DNA of 64,000 nucleotides from Bacillus sp. J37 (lineage in GTDB: Bacteria; Bacillota; Bacilli; Bacillales; Bacillaceae). The notes beneath the pieces are model-generated. The model was not told the origin of the DNA. It worked only from the letters and a program-made list of their open reading frames with translations, and searched no databases. Of the stretch, positions 10,096 to 19,441 are shown one piece after another (position 1 is the stretch's first letter; the number at the start of each line of letters is the position of its first letter). The translations under genes were made by a program, and so were the position numbers. The DNA lies in contig NZ_JAEK01000018.1 of the NCBI RefSeq assembly GCF_000518865.1, forward strand, positions 1 to 64,000. The letters run 5' to 3'.

Positions 10096-11808
10096 ATGGA
10101 GGTTTTAATTGGACTAGTCCTTCTGATATGTATTTTATCGGGTTCCGGATACATGTTTAGAAGAAAGATCTATAAAGAGGTTGATCGATTAGAGGCACGT
10201 AAGATTGAAGTCATGAATCGTTCTATTATTGATGAACTGTCAAAAGTTAAAGAATTAAAAATGACCGGACAAGCTGAAGAGTTGTTCGAACAGTGGAGAA
10301 GTGAATGGGATGAGATTATCACCAGCCAACTTCCCAAGATTGAAGAGCTATTGTTTGATGCGGAAGAATTTGCGGATAAATACCGTTTTAAAAAGTCACA
10401 AAATGTCCTTCAGCATATTGATAATATGTTAATGACTGTGAACGAAAACATTGACAAAATCATTGAGGAAATTAATGAATTAGTAACTAGTGAGGAAAAG
10501 AATGCTGTTGAAGGTGAAGAGGTTAAGGAGCTGTATAAAAAAGTCAAAAAAACCTTATTGGCCCACAGTCGACAGTTCGGTAAAGCACACCGGAAATTAG
10601 ATGAGAATCTAACTTCAATTACAGATTCTCTTAAAGAATTTGATCATGAGACCGAACAAGGTAATTATCTTTTAGCAAGACAGGTTTTGATCAATTTGAA
10701 ACAACAACTTGATGTCCTTCAATATAAAATGGATGAGATACCAAAATTATTAACAGAATGTACAGTTACGATTCCTAGTTTAGTTAATGAACTAAATGAC
10801 GGCTACAAAGAGATGAAGGAAGCAGGGTATTACTTAGAACATATTCAGCTGGATATGGAACTTGACAAAATTAATACAAACTTGGAACAGTTCAAAGGGA
10901 AAATAGAGGAAGCAGAACTTGATGATGTGCAGGAAGGGCTTCAGCTTATCCAGGAATCAATAGACCAAATGTACGATTTACTTGAAAAAGAGGTTGAGGC
11001 AAATCAGTTCGTTAAACAAACAAAAGATCAAATTAATACGAAATTAATGAAGCTATCTGAGCAGAAGCTCTCGACAATTGAAGAAACGAATCTTGTTAGG
11101 CAAAGCTATCAATTATCGGAAACTGAGCTAGATAAACAGAAGCTACTAGAAAAACGCATTACACAGGTAGAAAAGAAATTTGTCCAAATCCAACAAAATC
11201 TGTTAGAAGATCAAGTTGCTCATTCTATCGTTAAAGAAGAACTTGAAAAAATTCAAAAGCAGATCTCAGAACTATTCGATGAGCACAACCAATATCGCGA
11301 AATGCTTCAAACACTTAGAAGAGATGAGCTTGAAGCACGAGAGAAACTAGTTTCATTGAAAAAATTGCTTCTAGAAACAACCAGATCTGTTCAGCAAAGT
11401 AATATTCCCGGCCTACCTGAAGAATTTTTAAAGCTAATTGAACGAGGAAAAAGAGATGTCCAAAAAGCAACAATGAAACTAGAAGAAATACCCCTTAATA
11501 TGTTGATGGTTAATGAGTTACTTAAGAGTGCCGTTGAATCTGTTGATTCCCTTAAGGCATTTGCGGATGAATTAATTGAGCAGGTCTACTTATTTGAACA
11601 AATCATTCAATATGGCAATAGATACCGTAGCCGTCAGCCACAACTAGCAAACAAATTCATCGAAGCGGAGAAATTATTTAGAGAGCATCTATATAAAGAA
11701 GCATTAGATACTGCAGCAGCTGCAATTGAGCAAGTTGAACCTGGCTCAATCAGTAAATTACAGAATATAATAAACGAACATGAAGAAAATGTTTTAGTGA
11801 AAAAATAA
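10096..11808 (+). CDS. ezrA: septation ring regulator EzrA
   Basis: This membrane-anchored spectrin-like protein negatively regulates FtsZ ring assembly and links division to peptidoglycan synthesis. It has 570 residues, against about 562 in B. subtilis. A single N-terminal membrane segment (about 2-21, IGLVLLICILSGSGY) is followed by FRRKIYKEVDRLE and a long coiled-coil cytoplasmic region with many Glu/Lys/Leu heptads. LKMTGQAEELFEQWRSEWDEI is the conserved start of the helical repeats. ATG 10096 is chosen because ACGAGGGGG precedes it and the product then starts exactly at the membrane segment. It is monocistronic, between hisJ and nifZ as in B. subtilis. Confidence 0.97.
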   Translation: MEVLIGLVLLICILSGSGYMFRRKIYKEVDRLEARKIEVMNRSIIDELSKVKELKMTGQAEELFEQWRSEWDEIITSQLPKIEELLFDAEEFADKYRFKKSQNVLQHIDNMLMTVNENIDKIIEEINELVTSEEKNAVEGEEVKELYKKVKKTLLAHSRQFGKAHRKLDENLTSITDSLKEFDHETEQGNYLLARQVLINLKQQLDVLQYKMDEIPKLLTECTVTIPSLVNELNDGYKEMKEAGYYLEHIQLDMELDKINTNLEQFKGKIEEAELDDVQEGLQLIQESIDQMYDLLEKEVEANQFVKQTKDQINTKLMKLSEQKLSTIEETNLVRQSYQLSETELDKQKLLEKRITQVEKKFVQIQQNLLEDQVAHSIVKEELEKIQKQISELFDEHNQYREMLQTLRRDELEAREKLVSLKKLLLETTRSVQQSNIPGLPEEFLKLIERGKRDVQKATMKLEEIPLNMLMVNELLKSAVESVDSLKAFADELIEQVYLFEQIIQYGNRYRSRQPQLANKFIEAEKLFREHLYKEALDTAAAAIEQVEPGSISKLQNIINEHEENVLVKK

Positions 11809-11950
11809 TTGTGGATGTTAAAACAGGAATGTACAGAATGCAGGGTGTCCCTCTTCTTATCATTGCTGTTTTTTCACGTATTTATTTTTCTTTCACACTC
11901 TATTATGATATGATTACACATTGATAAAAGATAGCTATGGAGGAAATAAC

Positions 11951-13096
11951 ATGTTGTATCTAGACAACAGTGCAACAACAAAACCTTATAAAGATGTTCT
12001 TTCAACTTACATGAAAGTGACAGAAGATTATTTTGCCAATCCTTCTTCAATTCATAAATTAGGGAGTAAAGCTGAAGCTTTATTGGTTCAATCAAGAAAA
12101 CAAGTTGCAGGATTATTAAATGTTTTGGACGAAGAGATCATCTTTACTTCAGGTGGAACTGAGGGAAATAATCTAGCAATAAAGGGTGCAGCATTCGCAT
12201 ATAAGCACAAGGGCAACCATTTAATCACATCAGTTATCGAACATCCGTCTGTTTTAGAAGCGTTTAAACAATTAGAAGCCATTCATGGTTTTCGGGTAAC
12301 ATATTTAGAGGTAGATGAAAATGGACGAGTATCTGTTGATGAGTTGAAAGAAGCTTTACAGGAAAATACGATTCTTGTTTCTGTTATGCATGTACATAAT
12401 GAAATAGGAATGATTCAACCAATTGAACAGATTGGAAAGATGATTAAGCAATACTCAAATGCTATTTTCCATGTTGACTATGTTCAGGGTGTAACAAAGG
12501 TGCCCTTGAATTTTTATGGAGCCGGCATTGATTTATGTACGATTTCAGGACATAAATTTCATAGCCTAAATGGTACTGGTGCTTTATTTGTGCGAAAGGG
12601 GATTCAATTAGTTCCCCTATTTTCTGGAGGGGCACAAGAGCTACAATTAAGATCAGGTACTGAAAGCTTAGCTGGAATTGTATCGATGACAAAAGCATTA
12701 AGAATGTCTATGGAGAAAGCAAACCGACAAATTGAATGTCTATTTGAAACACATAAGAAATTAAGATCTGAATTAACAAAAATAGATGGTGTTAAAGTAA
12801 ATACTCCTGAGGAATTTTATGCACCGCATATTTTGAATTTTTCAGTACCGGCATTAAAATCAGAAGTTCTCATTCATTTTCTCGGAGAGAACGATATATT
12901 TGTATCAACAACATCAGCTTGTTCATCGAGAAATAAAAAGGTAAGTCAGGCATTGCTTTCGATGAATAAGAGCGAAGACATTGCTAAATCAGCGATTAGG
13001 ATTAGTTTATCACTTGATCACAATGAAGCCATGATTGATCCTTTTGTGACAACACTTACAAAAGGAATAGAAAAACTAACGAAAGTTATGAGGTAG
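11951..13096 (+). CDS. nifZ: cysteine desulfurase dedicated to ThiI (NifZ)
   Basis: This PLP-dependent enzyme takes sulfur from cysteine as a persulfide and passes it to ThiI for 4-thiouridine in tRNA. The 381 residues start at MLYLDNSATTKPY. The PLP lysine is Lys202 in SGHKFH, and the sulfur-carrying cysteine is Cys324 in TTSACSSRNKK. TSGGTEGNN (66-74) is the cofactor phosphate loop. ATG 11951 follows GGAGGAAATAAC. Only 4 bp separate its stop from thiI, so the two genes form an operon, as in B. subtilis nifZ-thiI. Confidence 0.95.
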   Translation: MLYLDNSATTKPYKDVLSTYMKVTEDYFANPSSIHKLGSKAEALLVQSRKQVAGLLNVLDEEIIFTSGGTEGNNLAIKGAAFAYKHKGNHLITSVIEHPSVLEAFKQLEAIHGFRVTYLEVDENGRVSVDELKEALQENTILVSVMHVHNEIGMIQPIEQIGKMIKQYSNAIFHVDYVQGVTKVPLNFYGAGIDLCTISGHKFHSLNGTGALFVRKGIQLVPLFSGGAQELQLRSGTESLAGIVSMTKALRMSMEKANRQIECLFETHKKLRSELTKIDGVKVNTPEEFYAPHILNFSVPALKSEVLIHFLGENDIFVSTTSACSSRNKKVSQALLSMNKSEDIAKSAIRISLSLDHNEAMIDPFVTTLTKGIEKLTKVMR

Positions 13097-13100
13097 AAAA

Positions 13101-14300
13101 ATGGAATTTGATCACATATTAATTCGGTTTGGGGAAATATCTACTAAGGGAAGAAATAGAAAGAAGTTTGTTGATCGTTTGAAAAAAAACATAAAAGAAA
13201 TTCTCAATCAATTTCCTAGGTTAACCTATGAAGGCACAAGAGATCGATTATATATTCATTTGAATAATGAGCAGCATGAAGAAATTGTGGAGAAGCTTAA
13301 ACTTGTTTTTGGTATTCAATCGTTTAGTTTAGCTATTAAATGTAAAAGTGAAATAACAGATATAAAAGAAATGGCATTAAAAGCTGTGAAAAGTTTATAT
13401 AAATCGAATGATACGTTTAAAGTAACGGCTAAAAGAGCTGATAAGCAATTTCCATTGGATACAAATGAGCTTAATTATCAAATTGGAAGTCACATATTAA
13501 TTCATACTGAAAATTTAACGGTAGATGTAAAAAAACCGGATATAAATGTCCGAGTGGAAGTTCGTGCTGAGGCTACTTATATTACTTGCTATGATTTCAA
13601 AGGTGCTGGTGGACTGCCGGTTGGCTCAGGCGGGAAGGCTATTCTCTTATTATCAGGTGGAATTGATAGTCCAGTTGCAGGCTTTTTGTCATTAAAAAGA
13701 GGTGTAGAACTGGAAGTTGTTCATTTTTTCAGTCCTCCGTATACAAGTGAACGTGCGAAACAAAAGGTAATTGATTTAACAAAACAATTAACAGCATATG
13801 GGGGAAAAATAAAACTTCATATCGTTCCTTTTACAAAGATTCAAGAAAAAATCCAGGAACAAGTTCCGGAAAATTATACAATGACATCTACTCGTAGAAT
13901 GATGATGAAGATTGCTGATCAACTCAGACAAAAGCAGCAAGCGTTAGCGCTTATAACAGGTGAAAGTCTAGGGCAGGTAGCAAGTCAAACCCTTGAAAGC
14001 ATGGTGGCGATTAATGATGTGACGAGTACACCAATTTTAAGGCCGCTTATTACAATGGACAAAACAGAAATCATTGAAATTGCCAAAGAAATTCATACAC
14101 ATGATATTTCAATAAGACCATATGAGGACTGCTGTACGATTTTTACTCCAGCAAATCCAAAAACAAAACCGAAAGTTGATAAAGTATCGAGATTTGAAAG
14201 TTTTGTTGACTTTGAAGAGCTTGTCACAGAAGCTGTGAATAATGTTAATACTTTAACTATAACAGAAAATCAAAAAGATGAATTTGAAGATTTATTTTAA
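13101..14300 (+). CDS. thiI: tRNA uridine 4-sulfurtransferase ThiI
   Basis: ThiI makes 4-thiouridine at position 8 of tRNA, using ATP to activate uridine. The 399-residue form has a ferredoxin-like/THUMP N-terminus (about 1-165) and a PP-loop ATPase domain with LLSGGIDSPVAG (SGGIDS at 185-190). It lacks the C-terminal rhodanese domain of the E. coli enzyme, the usual state in Bacillus, where the partner desulfurase NifZ delivers sulfur directly. GAGGTAG lies before the ATG, and it is co-transcribed with nifZ. Confidence 0.96.
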   Translation: MEFDHILIRFGEISTKGRNRKKFVDRLKKNIKEILNQFPRLTYEGTRDRLYIHLNNEQHEEIVEKLKLVFGIQSFSLAIKCKSEITDIKEMALKAVKSLYKSNDTFKVTAKRADKQFPLDTNELNYQIGSHILIHTENLTVDVKKPDINVRVEVRAEATYITCYDFKGAGGLPVGSGGKAILLLSGGIDSPVAGFLSLKRGVELEVVHFFSPPYTSERAKQKVIDLTKQLTAYGGKIKLHIVPFTKIQEKIQEQVPENYTMTSTRRMMMKIADQLRQKQQALALITGESLGQVASQTLESMVAINDVTSTPILRPLITMDKTEIIEIAKEIHTHDISIRPYEDCCTIFTPANPKTKPKVDKVSRFESFVDFEELVTEAVNNVNTLTITENQKDEFEDLF

Positions 14301-14366
14301 ATTTGCAACTATCTAGATGGGCATGGAAAACAAACAATATTTTGTGAAGAATTACCAAAAAAAAGA

Positions 14367-14397
14367 TGAATGAAGCCATGTGTATTTACACATTCTA
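14367..14397 (+). promoter_or_regulatory. candidate sigma-G promoter of sspA
   Basis: TGAATG (14367-14372) is followed by 18 bp and CATTCTA (14391-14397), matching the forespore sigma-G pattern (GNATR / CATNNTA). It ends 22 bp before the sspA start codon, and sspA is a known sigma-G gene. Confidence 0.7.
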
Positions 14398-14419
14398 TAC
14401 TCACAAGGAGGTGATACAC

Positions 14420-14632
14420 ATGGCATCAAACAGATCAAACAACTCAAACCAATTATTAGTTGCTGGAGCTCAACAAGCTATTGACCAAATGAAGTACGAA
14501 ATCGCTACTGAATTCGGTGTTAACTTAGGAGCTGAAACAACTTCACGTGCTAACGGTTCTGTTGGTGGTGAAATCACAAAACGTTTAGTATCTTTTGCTC
14601 AACAACAAATGAGCGGTTCTTTCCAAAAATAA
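14420..14632 (+). CDS. sspA: alpha/beta-type small acid-soluble spore protein
   Basis: This 70-residue protein coats and protects DNA in the dormant spore (forespore compartment). Both family signatures are present: the [13 protein letters not shown] block (25-37), which contains the cleavage site for the germination protease GPR, and the [12 protein letters not shown] block (46-57). RBS is AAGGAGGTGATAC, the strongest in the window. ATG 14420 is chosen over an in-frame upstream ATG at 14366, which lies in the promoter. Codon use (GCT, CGT, AAC) looks like that of a highly expressed gene. Monocistronic. Confidence 0.98.
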   Translation: MASNRSNNSNQLLVAGAQQAIDQMKYEIATEFGVNLGAETTSRANGSVGGEITKRLVSFAQQQMSGSFQK

Positions 14633-14655
14633 TAATAGAATAAATATGGCTACTA

Positions 14656-14680
14656 AGGGTGGGGGGAACCCCGCTCTTTT
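14656..14680 (+). terminator. terminator of sspA
   Basis: AGGGTGGGG (14656-14664) pairs with CCCCGCTCT (14669-14677) through a GGAA loop, with two G-T wobbles and a short T-run. Confidence 0.6.
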
Positions 14681-14731
14681 CCTGTTGAAGTGTCCAACTC
14701 CACCGGAAATGAGTAAAGGGAGGTACATAAT

Positions 14732-14869
14732 ATGACAAGAGATGACCGTGAAAACATCGCAGAAGACGGTGAAAGAGAGCAACAACAAAGATTAGAAAAA
14801 AGTAGAAAACAACAAAGAAAAAGAAGAAATGAGCCAAAAAACGCGAAACAGGCAAATGAACAAAGTTAA
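14732..14869 (+). CDS. small basic hydrophilic protein of 45 residues, unknown
   Basis: I do not recognise this gene. It starts at ATG 14732 behind a good AAGGGAGG and ends in TAA, with its own strong terminator 7 bases later, so it looks real. The product (starts MTRDDRENIAEDG, ends NAKQANEQS) is almost entirely polar: Arg, Lys, Gln and Glu make up over half, with no hydrophobic core, so it is probably disordered or a single helix. It has no Cys or aromatic residues. The position directly after sspA, separated by a weak terminator, hints at sporulation-linked expression, but nothing in the sequence proves that. Confidence 0.7.
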   Translation: MTRDDRENIAEDGEREQQQRLEKSRKQQRKRRNEPKNAKQANEQS

Positions 14870-14875
14870 TAGTTA

Positions 14876-14903
14876 AACAGACCCCTCAAAGGGTCTGTTT
14901 TTT
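14876..14903 (+). terminator. strong terminator after the 45-residue gene
   Basis: AACAGACCC/GGGTCTGTT stem with a 6-base loop, followed by a T-run. Confidence 0.92.
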
Positions 14904-15017
14904 GCATATTGCAAATACTAGGATTGTATATATTAGAGTGCTTTTCTTTCATAAGATTTAAAAAGTTTTATATATTAGGTATAATATATATGTATGATCC
15001 AAGAAGGAGGGGGAAGT

Positions 15018-16601
15018 ATGGTAAGAGAAGAGCTTCTTGCACCACCCATTTATAATTTAGTAGAAGAAATAGAAAAGTATTCTAAAGATGTTACAAAGGT
15101 AGCTCTAAAATGGGAAAATGAATCAGGTGAGACAAGTGAGATTACCTATAGTTCACTTATGAAAAGAGTAAATCAGATTGGAAACGCTTTCATTAACGAA
15201 GGGCTAAAGCAAGGAGATAAAGTTCTTGTAGTGATCCCTAGAGTTATTGATGCCTATGCCGTTTATTTAGGAGCCTTAAAGGCAGGGTTAGTCGTTATTC
15301 CCAGTTCTGAAATGTTACGTACAAAGGATTTACAATATCGTATAACACATGGTGATGTAAAAGCTATTGTAAGCTATGGTTTATATACAGGTGAATTTAA
15401 AGATATAAAAGAATATGATTCAATTAAAAAGTTTGTCATTCATGGATCTGAGCAGGAATGGATATCTTTAGAACAACTATTAAACACGCAAAGTACAGAT
15501 ATGGAAATGGTAAAAACAGAATCCTCGAGTATGGCATTTATTTCCTATACTTCAGGAACTACAGGAAATCCTAAAGGAGTTGTCCATACACATGGCTGGG
15601 CTTTTGCACATTTAAGAACTGCTGCTAAAAACTGGCTAAGTATTAAAGAGGAAGATGTAGTTTGGGCAACTGCAGGACCTGGTTGGCAGAAGTGGGTGTG
15701 GAGTCCCTTTCTATCAGTTCTTGGGAGTGGGGCAACAGGTTTAATTTACCATGGTAAATTTAATCCGGAAAAATATCTCCAACTCCTTGATAACTATAAT
15801 GTTAATGTTTTATGTTGTACTCCAACTGAATATCGATTAATGGCAAAGGTTGAGAACCTTGAGAATTATTCGCTTTCTGCTTTACATAGTGCTGTTTCTG
15901 CAGGGGAGCCGTTAAATCGTGAGGTAATTGAGACATTTGAGAAGTATTTCAATGTACAAGTTAGAGACGGTTATGGCCAAACAGAAAACACATTATTAGT
16001 TGGTGTAATGAAAGGAATGGAAATAAAACCAGGTTCTATGGGAAAACCAACGCCTGGAAATGATGTGAAAATTATTGACGATGAAAGCAATATTTGTAGA
16101 GTTGGAGAAGTTGGTGATATTGCTGTACATCGTGATACCCCTGCACTATTTAAGGAGTACTATAAAGACTTTGAACGAACAACGATGCAATTTAGAGGGG
16201 ACTATTATGTAACAGGAGATCGTGCAAAAATGGATGAAGATGGATACTTCTGGTTTGAAGGCAGAAGTGACGATATTATTATTAGCTCTGGATACACGAT
16301 CGGACCATTTGAAGTGGAAGATGCGCTTGTCAAGCATCCGTATGTAAAGGAATGTGCAGTTGTTGCTAGTCCTGATGAAGTGAGAGGGAATATAGTTAAA
16401 GCTTATGTTGTGTTAAGAAATCCAACCTTATCAGAACAAAAGGAAATGATTAAAACCCTTCAGGATCATGTCAAGACTTTAACAGCCCCATATAAATATC
16501 CTCGTGAAATTGAGTTTGTCGAGGATTTACCGAAAACGACGTCAGGTAAAATTCGACGGGTTGTTCTAAGAGAAAGAGAGCTCCAGCTAAAACAGGGATA
16601 A
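15018..16601 (+). CDS. ytcI: acyl-CoA synthetase, MbcS/YtcI type
   Basis: This AMP-forming ligase activates a short or medium carboxylic acid to its CoA thioester; the B. subtilis homologue at this position is YtcI, related to methylbutyryl-CoA synthetase. The 527 residues show the adenylation P-loop YTSGTTGNPKG, the DGYGQTEN motif, the GDRAKMDEDGYFWFEGR hinge region, and the catalytic lysine in KTTSGKIRR near the C-terminus. ATG 15018 follows AAGGAGGGGG; an in-frame ATG at 14994 would overlap the RBS and is rejected. Cytoplasmic. The natural substrate cannot be read from sequence. Confidence 0.9.
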   Translation: MVREELLAPPIYNLVEEIEKYSKDVTKVALKWENESGETSEITYSSLMKRVNQIGNAFINEGLKQGDKVLVVIPRVIDAYAVYLGALKAGLVVIPSSEMLRTKDLQYRITHGDVKAIVSYGLYTGEFKDIKEYDSIKKFVIHGSEQEWISLEQLLNTQSTDMEMVKTESSSMAFISYTSGTTGNPKGVVHTHGWAFAHLRTAAKNWLSIKEEDVVWATAGPGWQKWVWSPFLSVLGSGATGLIYHGKFNPEKYLQLLDNYNVNVLCCTPTEYRLMAKVENLENYSLSALHSAVSAGEPLNREVIETFEKYFNVQVRDGYGQTENTLLVGVMKGMEIKPGSMGKPTPGNDVKIIDDESNICRVGEVGDIAVHRDTPALFKEYYKDFERTTMQFRGDYYVTGDRAKMDEDGYFWFEGRSDDIIISSGYTIGPFEVEDALVKHPYVKECAVVASPDEVRGNIVKAYVVLRNPTLSEQKEMIKTLQDHVKTLTAPYKYPREIEFVEDLPKTTSGKIRRVVLRERELQLKQG

Positions 16602-16612
16602 TAAGAAAAACT

Positions 16613-16640
16613 AAACCGGGAGGCTATTCTCGGTTTTTTT
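16613..16640 (+). terminator. terminator of ytcI
   Basis: AAACCGGGA pairs with TCTCGGTTT around a short loop and is followed by a T-run. Confidence 0.85.
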
Positions 16641-16673
16641 ATGCTTAGGAAACGATAAAATTCTTTGAACTGT

Positions 16674-16813
16674 AAAGTGCACGACATCCCCCTCCAGTGC
16701 CTAGCCCCTCGAGGTCATAAGACGCAAGTGAATAGAAGACAAAGAACGCCTTCTATTCACTTGCGTCTTATCTGCCCTAGGCTGATCAAGGCGCTTGCGC
16801 TTTTGTTCCTTAA
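16674..16813. repeat. intergenic repeat, family A copy 1, with 22-bp perfect inverted repeat
   Basis: This non-coding element lies between ytcI and the amidohydrolase gene. It is more GC-rich than its surroundings. Its centre is a perfect 22-bp inverted repeat (16717-16738 and 16750-16771) with an 11-base loop. The right flank reads CCTAGGCTGATCAAGG then CGCTTGCGCTTTTGT. The same core and right flank recur at 23030-23153. It resembles an intergenic repeat common in Bacillaceae; that identification is from memory. Confidence 0.75.
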
Positions 16814-16865
16814 GTTAATAATATGCTACTATTATGAATAGAGTATGACCTTGGAGGGATAGACA

Positions 16866-18455
16866 GTGAGTATATTATGGTATGGAGGAAGAATATATAC
16901 ACTTGAAAACGAAGGGAATATGGTACAAGCTGTTTTGACCAAGGAAGGTCAAATTGCAGCCACCGGAAATCCTGAATTTCTCAGGGAGAAATTTCATAAA
17001 GAAATAACAATTGAACATAATCTGCAAGGTAATACGATGATACCAGGATTAGTTGACAGCCATATGCATTTAATTGGCCATGGGGAAAAGCTGTTAAGAT
17101 TGGATTTTTCAAAGATAAAGAGTTCTGCTGAAATGCTTAGTATGATAAAGAAAAGAGTCAGGGAAGTACCTGAAGGTAGCTGGATAATTGGAGAAGGTTG
17201 GAATGAAAATCAATTAGAGGAAAAAAAAATTCTTCATAGAACGGAACTGGACGAGGCAGCGCCAAATCATCCTGTTTTGCTAAAACGAATATGCCGGCAC
17301 GCACTGCTTGCCAATTCAAAAGCCTTACAACTTGCGAATATTTCCAAGGAAACAATTGATCCTGCCGGAGGAGTTATTGTTAGAGATGGGAATAATCATC
17401 CAACAGGATATTTACTTGATAAAGCTCAGGATATGATATTAAATATAGCTCCATTTCCAACGTTGGATGAAATTCAATATGCACTAGAAACCTCAATAAA
17501 AGATTGTTATAAAAAAGGTCTGGTTGGTGGACATACTGAAGATCTTTCTTATTATGGTAGTTTGGAAAATACTTTAAAAGCATACGAAAATGTTGTGGAA
17601 AAAGGACTGAAGTTTCGAAGTCATTTATTAGTTCATCATCAAGTAGTGGATGAATTTCACCTTAGAAAAGGAGAGAATGGTCCATTTATAGAATTTGGAG
17701 CGATGAAAATTTTTGCGGATGGAGCGTTAGGGGGCAGAACTGCCCTATTAAGCTTTCCCTATAAAGATGATCCATCAACATCAGGGGTAGCTATACATCC
17801 AAAGGAAGATCTGGAGGAATTAATTAAAAAAGCAAGAAGATTAAAAATGGAAGTTGCTGTTCATGCGATTGGTGATTTAGCTTTTGAATGGATTCTTGAC
17901 TTAATCGAAAAACATCCGCCTGGTAAGAGTCAACATGATCGTCTTATTCATGCTCAAATTTTAAGAGAGGAATTGATCGAAAGAGCTAAATCACTGCCTG
18001 TTATACTTGATATTCAACCTCGTTTTGTTGGGAGTGATTTTCCATGGGTGATAGATAGGATTGGAGATGAGTATTTAAAAACCTGTTATGCATGGAAAAC
18101 TCTCATAGACTCAGGGATACCTTGTGCAGGAGGTTCAGATGCCCCTATTGAGCCTGTTGATCCAATCCTCGGAATTTACGCTGCAGTGACAAGAAAAAGT
18201 GATTACGAAAACTCCGGAAAATCCTATATGCCAGATCAAAAGCTTAGTGTTTTTGAAGCGGTAGAATTATATACAAAAGGCAGTGCCTATGCTGTTCACA
18301 AAGAAAATAAACAAGGGAAGATACAACCGGGGTGTGCTGCTGATTTTACCGTTTTTGATCAGGATATTTTTGCAGGAGATGCTGAAGAATTACTAAATAC
18401 AAATGTTGTCATGACAGTAGTTGATGGTGACATAATGTATAAAAGGGGACAGTGA
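16866..18455 (+). CDS. ytcJ: amidohydrolase-family protein (YtcJ type)
   Basis: This 529-residue metal-dependent hydrolase of the composite-domain amidohydrolase family has an unknown substrate. The metal-binding motifs are VDSHMHLIGHG (about 62-72), the FADGALGGRTALL loop, a HAIGD histidine, and GGSDAPIEPVDP near 425. It starts at GTG 16866 behind TTGGAGGG. The same gene sits between ytcI and nadK in B. subtilis. No signal peptide, so cytoplasmic. It is convergent with nadK, with only 26 bp between. Confidence 0.88.
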   Translation: MSILWYGGRIYTLENEGNMVQAVLTKEGQIAATGNPEFLREKFHKEITIEHNLQGNTMIPGLVDSHMHLIGHGEKLLRLDFSKIKSSAEMLSMIKKRVREVPEGSWIIGEGWNENQLEEKKILHRTELDEAAPNHPVLLKRICRHALLANSKALQLANISKETIDPAGGVIVRDGNNHPTGYLLDKAQDMILNIAPFPTLDEIQYALETSIKDCYKKGLVGGHTEDLSYYGSLENTLKAYENVVEKGLKFRSHLLVHHQVVDEFHLRKGENGPFIEFGAMKIFADGALGGRTALLSFPYKDDPSTSGVAIHPKEDLEELIKKARRLKMEVAVHAIGDLAFEWILDLIEKHPPGKSQHDRLIHAQILREELIERAKSLPVILDIQPRFVGSDFPWVIDRIGDEYLKTCYAWKTLIDSGIPCAGGSDAPIEPVDPILGIYAAVTRKSDYENSGKSYMPDQKLSVFEAVELYTKGSAYAVHKENKQGKIQPGCAADFTVFDQDIFAGDAEELLNTNVVMTVVDGDIMYKRGQ

Positions 18456-18481
18456 AAACTGGCCCCTTCTTCAAAGTCTAC

Positions 18482-19282
18482 TTACAAGAACGTTCTTTTT
18501 ACTTTTTCCCAGAATGAGTTATCCTTCAACTTAACTGTTTTAATCGGGAGCTCACTTAGACTATATTCAAGCTGCTGTACATGACGAATACTAAGTGCTT
18601 CGTTATCAATACCGATCACTGGGTAATCGTTTCCATCCTGAACAACTTTAAGAGTTAATTTTCGTTTATCACTCAAAATAAAAGAAGAACCTAAGGTACG
18701 GTATAAATTATTATTTAAAGATGCCAGTTCACTTACCTGTAAGCATGGTAGCATAGGATCAACAACTGCTCCATTTACTGATTTATTATATGCAGTACTT
18801 CCGGTTGGTGTAGAGATTAGCATCCCGTCACCTCTAAATGTTTCGAAGTGAAGATCATCAATAAAGACATCAATAACAAACGTTTTAATAATACTTGAAC
18901 GGATGGAACATTCATTTAAACATTTGAATGTAGTATTATTGTCAATTTTCACTTCTAAAACAGGATATCTTCTAACTTCAATTTGAGCTTCATTCATTGC
19001 TTGAAGCATTTTCTCCCGATCATCAAGATGGAAATCACAATATAGACTTAATGTATCATCCACACCAATTCCTACATATAAACAATCTGTTCTGAAATTT
19101 GTTTTTCTCACCGCTTGAAGAAAGGCACCATCCCCGCCAATACTGACAATGATGTTCGCAATTTTATGATCTTCTACGATTTGAAAATCTCTTTCCCTTG
19201 CGAAATTGATCAATGATTGAATTTTTTCAATCGTGCTTGCATCTTTTTTGTAATAAAAATAAACATTTCGACGGTCTGACAT
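18482..19282 (-). CDS. nadK: NAD kinase (second Bacillus type, NadK2/PpnKB)
   Basis: This enzyme phosphorylates NAD to NADP. The 266 residues carry the GGDG motif (SIGGDGAFLQAVR, about 48-60), the NE/S region LNECSIRSS, and the STPTGSTAYNKSVNGAVVDP block that binds NAD. Position next to ytcJ and sppA matches B. subtilis ytdI (nadK2), the paralogue of the main NAD kinase. RBS AAGGAGG precedes the ATG. It is a monocistronic minus-strand gene, divergent from sppA. Confidence 0.95.
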   Translation of the reverse strand: MSDRRNVYFYYKKDASTIEKIQSLINFARERDFQIVEDHKIANIIVSIGGDGAFLQAVRKTNFRTDCLYVGIGVDDTLSLYCDFHLDDREKMLQAMNEAQIEVRRYPVLEVKIDNNTTFKCLNECSIRSSIIKTFVIDVFIDDLHFETFRGDGMLISTPTGSTAYNKSVNGAVVDPMLPCLQVSELASLNNNLYRTLGSSFILSDKRKLTLKVVQDGNDYPVIGIDNEALSIRHVQQLEYSLSELPIKTVKLKDNSFWEKVKRTFL

Positions 19283-19441
19283 AGTGAATCCTCCTTATAT
19301 ATGTATTCCTCCACTTTTTTCCTGGAAGATGGTACAATACTTTATGTTGTTTAGTTTACCACTTTTGCACGATTAAATGTTTGATTCTGCTAGATTAAAG
19401 CATATTGAAATTCTAGCAAAAATTAGGGAGGTAGAAAAAAG

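Noticed and set aside
14574-14855. Minus-strand frame of 93 codons opposite the 45-residue gene
   Set aside because: No RBS; the Phe/Leu-rich product is the mirror of Arg/Lys/Glu codons on the plus strand.
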